DNA from: Artemisia argyi
Lineage: Eukaryota; Streptophyta; Magnoliopsida; Asterales; Asteraceae
DNA: 64,000 nt
Direction: 5' to 3'
Assembly: GCA_030686995.1 (NCBI GenBank)
Contig: CM060696.1
Span: 116,265,949-116,329,948 of the forward strand
The notes below the pieces were generated by a model. That model was not told the origin of the DNA. It did not search any database and saw only the letters and a list, made by a program, of their open reading frames with translations. Each line of letters opens with the position of its first letter. Within the stretch, counting starts at the first letter, position 1. Below are positions 57,050 to 64,000 of this stretch, piece after piece. Both the position numbers and the translations under genes were made by a program.

Positions 57050-57750
57050 AAGAGTGTTACTGATGTTATGTATGCATTAATGTAATATAGTGGCATGATA
57101 AATCTATGCATCAGTGACAGTGAATGTAATGGTTGTCATTTCAGCATCTGCGGAAAAGCCAAGGCATGTCTTTGTTACAACGGCCGGCTGATTAGAAAAT
57201 AAATAAGACAAACATGTCACAAGATTATACTTTGTTGTTAACGTCCATGAATTGCTTCAAGGATTTACAATGATCAGTTTAACAAAATTACTTTGTACTA
57301 CTTATTTACTCATTTAACCCGTTATAAATTATAATATGCCATAACCTTGATAAACCTATGCACAAGTAAACAATAACACAAATAATACCATGTGTTCTTA
57401 CATGATTTGGAACTGAAGTCCTAAATACATCCATACAAAAATTCGATTGCTTTGCTTTTAAGTTGATAAAATGCATTTTCACTATTGACTGATCGAAAGT
57501 TAGAACATCCAACCACTGATGTATATATGAGAATGACCGCACTGAGACACAATGCGGTATTTCTCATCGTATAAAAAGATATAATGTATGGATTAATGTA
57601 AAATAGGGTCATGATATAATTTTATGCATCAATGACAGTAATGTATTTCTCATCGTTTCAGCATTTACAAAAAAGACAAGGCATGTCTTGTTACAACGGC
57701 CAGCTGAAGAGAAATTAAAGACAATCACGTCTACACAAGATCATTCTTTG
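57050..57750. repeat. Tandem duplication upstream of PLAC8
   Basis: About 57060-57230 and 57585-57745 are diverged copies, sharing ATGTATG(C/G)ATTAATGTAA, TCAGCAT, CAAGGCATGTCTT and TTGTTACAACGGCC(G/A)GCTGA in the same order. A third piece of the first copy (57253-57300, GGATTTACAATGAT ... TACTTTGTAC) recurs at 58158-58207. The unit is about 530 bp and sits in the presumed promoter of the PLAC8 gene. Confidence 0.75.
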
Positions 57751-58083
57751 ATGTAGTTCATCTCAGTAAACCTTCGGTTTTGGACTCGTCTACACAATAT
57801 GCTTGATAATTTGTATTTCTTATGTAAGGGGTAATAAGTGTATTAATTGTATTTATCGACTATTTAATTAATTGTATTTAATATACATAATGATCAATTT
57901 TAAGTCATTAATTTTAAACTTTAATGGCAAAAACAAAGTGGTGTGTACTTTAAGCTTCTAAACTTGTAAGTGTCTAATTATATTTCATTTATAGTATTAA
58001 TTGTCTAATTGTGTTTGAATCACTTGTACTTTAAGCTTCTAAACTTGTAAGGCTTAATTTTAAGTATTCTAATTATAGTAGTC

Positions 58084-58149
<66 letters not shown>

Positions 58150-58956
58150 ATCGCATCAAGGATGTACAATGATTAAATGATATGTTTAACAAATTACTTT
58201 GTACAATGAAACAACGTTTTATTGTCTAAGGGGGTGCTTGGTAAGGGAGTTAAGGGAGGTGGGGAATGGGTAAGGAATTCAAAAGGGCCGGTATTGATTA
58301 CCCACCTCACTCAATTCTTTGCATTCCATTTTCCTTTCCCTACCCTAAATTTAATGTACTACTCATTTAACCTGATACTATATAGCATGGCCCATAATCA
58401 ACTTATTTACAAGTTGAGTTGGAAGTAACACAAATTCCATTGTAATTTACTAGTGTTGAGATCCAAACAATTTCAATATTGACCAACTGAAAGCTGCAAA
58501 TATTCCACTACTAAACTCTAAAAGGACTTGATATACATATGAGCACGACCCAAATGAGAAACAACATGGCATGCATACGTCCGACAGGCAGTGATAAGAA
58601 TATGCTTGCTGGAGTTGTTGCCTCTCCAAACATAATATTAAGGAAAACAGTTCCCATATTCGCAAACCATCTACCAAATGGTTCTCCCACGACTCAGCAA
58701 CAAAGATATAATCACTAAAAGAAAGACAAAAGTAACTTATAACCAAAAAAAGATGCAGTTTAACATTCACTGTGCAGTACGAACACAAAAACTAGCAGAA
58801 GGAAGATGAATAAGTATTTCAGTTTGGCTTCAATGCAAAAGACTATAGACAACTTCGAAACAGGGCCAGCCAAGCCAATAAAAAGAACAGGTCCACCACA
58901 AAAAAAGGCATACATAACAAGGTCTGAGGTTATGACACAAATCTTTGATCAAGTCT
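57751..58956. other. Intergenic, with (TA)n and SGT1 3' flank
   Basis: No gene. It has AT-rich sequence with a repeated TACTTTAAGCTTCTAAACTT (57948 and 58028), a perfect TA microsatellite (58087-58147) and a GGGGGTGCTTGGTAAGGGAG motif at 58230. The part next to 58957 should be the SGT1 3' UTR. Confidence 0.5.
58087..58147. repeat. (TA)n microsatellite
   Basis: About 30 perfect dinucleotide units. Confidence 0.95.
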
Positions 58957-63338
<4,382 letters not shown>

Positions 63339-63499
63339 CTGCACATATACAAATGAAAGAGAAACGTTAATCACATTTTTTAAAACCAATCACATAAAAA
63401 GATGCGCAAATAGTATTATGTTAAGTCACATCAAGAATACTTGCACTCTACACATGAACTAATTCATATACACAAAATCCTATTCAATATACATAAATC

Positions 63500-63698
63500 G
63501 ATGAGATTTTTCCCTTTCCAGGTTACCCGGAGAGGGAGTCTTTGACTTTAATGTACGCGGCCTAACCAAGATATCCCCGTGACCGTTTCCGGCCCCTTTC
63601 CCTGGCCACCCCCAAATGTGTACCTAGGGAGGTTTGAACCATTGCCCTCATGTGAAGAGGCCAATTAATTTAACCAAGTTATTAAACCGCCTAAAGGT
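63500..63698 (-). mobile_element. Possible tRNA-derived SINE in SGT1 intron
   Basis: On the minus strand the block starts near GGCGGTTTAATAACTTGGTT, has an A-box-like TGGTTAAATTAATTGG and, about 40 bp on, a B-box-like GGTTCAAACCTCC. A GC-rich body with GGTGGCCAGGGAAAGGGG follows. The spacing and boxes fit a polymerase III SINE head. The 3' tail and target duplication are not clear. Confidence 0.45.
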
Positions 63699-64000
63699 AT
63701 GCTTAAACCAAATCCCAATATCCACGTATAACACACAAATAGTATTATCTTAGCACAACGCCATTACTTCACATGTATCACACCTTAACGCAAACCGAAG
63801 CCAATCAAATTCAATCAAATTAAAATCAAGCCCTCCTAGTCTTTACCCGAAAAACCAAAACACCACAAAAACATGTAGATTCAATGTAGTTACCTTAAAT
63901 AGACAACACCTAACATATTTAATAGTAGTACTAACACAAGTCACATCACATACACCAACCCTCCACATTCACCAAAACATCAAAACACTAAAAACAACAA

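Noticed and set aside
58450..58788. 112-codon minus-strand frame as a gene
   Set aside because: It lies in the expected 3' UTR of SGT1 and has no recognisable domain or codon pattern.

Overview
The window is nuclear DNA from a flowering plant, almost certainly a eudicot. It is AT-rich, with spliced genes, GT-AG introns and dense layers of Ty3/gypsy, Ty1/copia, LINE, MULE, hAT and Harbinger-type elements. The style of the repeats, with a gypsy Tat element carrying an antisense 'putative gypsy type' gene, reminds me of Asteraceae. That placement is a guess.

Six host loci are recognisable. From left to right they are: the 3' part of an F-box gene (+, 51-1123, 5' end outside the window); an intact five-exon reticulon-like gene of the RTNLB family (-, 20714-22761); an intronless ABCG half-transporter of the ABCG8/ABCG4 type (+, 28606-30384); a four-exon TRAPP subunit TRAPPC1/BET5 gene (-, 43140-48661); a four-exon PLAC8-domain gene with a Gln/Pro-rich N-terminus (-, 54825-57025); and the TPR-CS-SGS co-chaperone SGT1 (-, 58957-63338, first exon outside the window). 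In every host gene whose splice sites I traced, the exon phases close exactly.

Region 1-24.9 kb is a local duplication array. The last F-box exon and pieces of the reticulon gene recur in several copies. A 10.56-kb gypsy retrotransposon (3337-13894, LTRs of 495 bp, TSD AGTCT) has split one reticulon pseudogene in two. That element is young by LTR divergence (4 differences by eye), yet it has two in-frame stops and a gag frameshift. Between pol and the 3' LTR it carries a spliced antisense gene with its own TATA box.

Region 24-28.6 kb holds direct repeats and microsatellites upstream of the ABCG gene. Region 30.4-43.1 kb is a transposon graveyard. It contains a hAT MITE with an 8-bp TSD, a LINE tail, and a nested stack: a GAGC-type MITE was entered by a TG...CA element, which was itself entered by a Tourist-like MITE and by a Pack-MULE-like element. 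The Pack-MULE has a perfect 9-bp TSD and carries two captured exons with their intron.

Region 43-48.7 kb is the TRAPPC1 gene, with two palindromic MITEs in intron 1 and a 3.1-kb intron 3. Region 48.8-54.2 kb is a foldback element with an internal minisatellite, next to a decayed copia element. Region 54.8-64 kb is the PLAC8 and SGT1 pair, both on the minus strand. I found no CRISPR array, rRNA or clear tRNA gene, and no operon-like organisation. Apart from the antisense gene inside the retrotransposon and the Pack-MULE capture, I see nothing that amounts to a new biological system.
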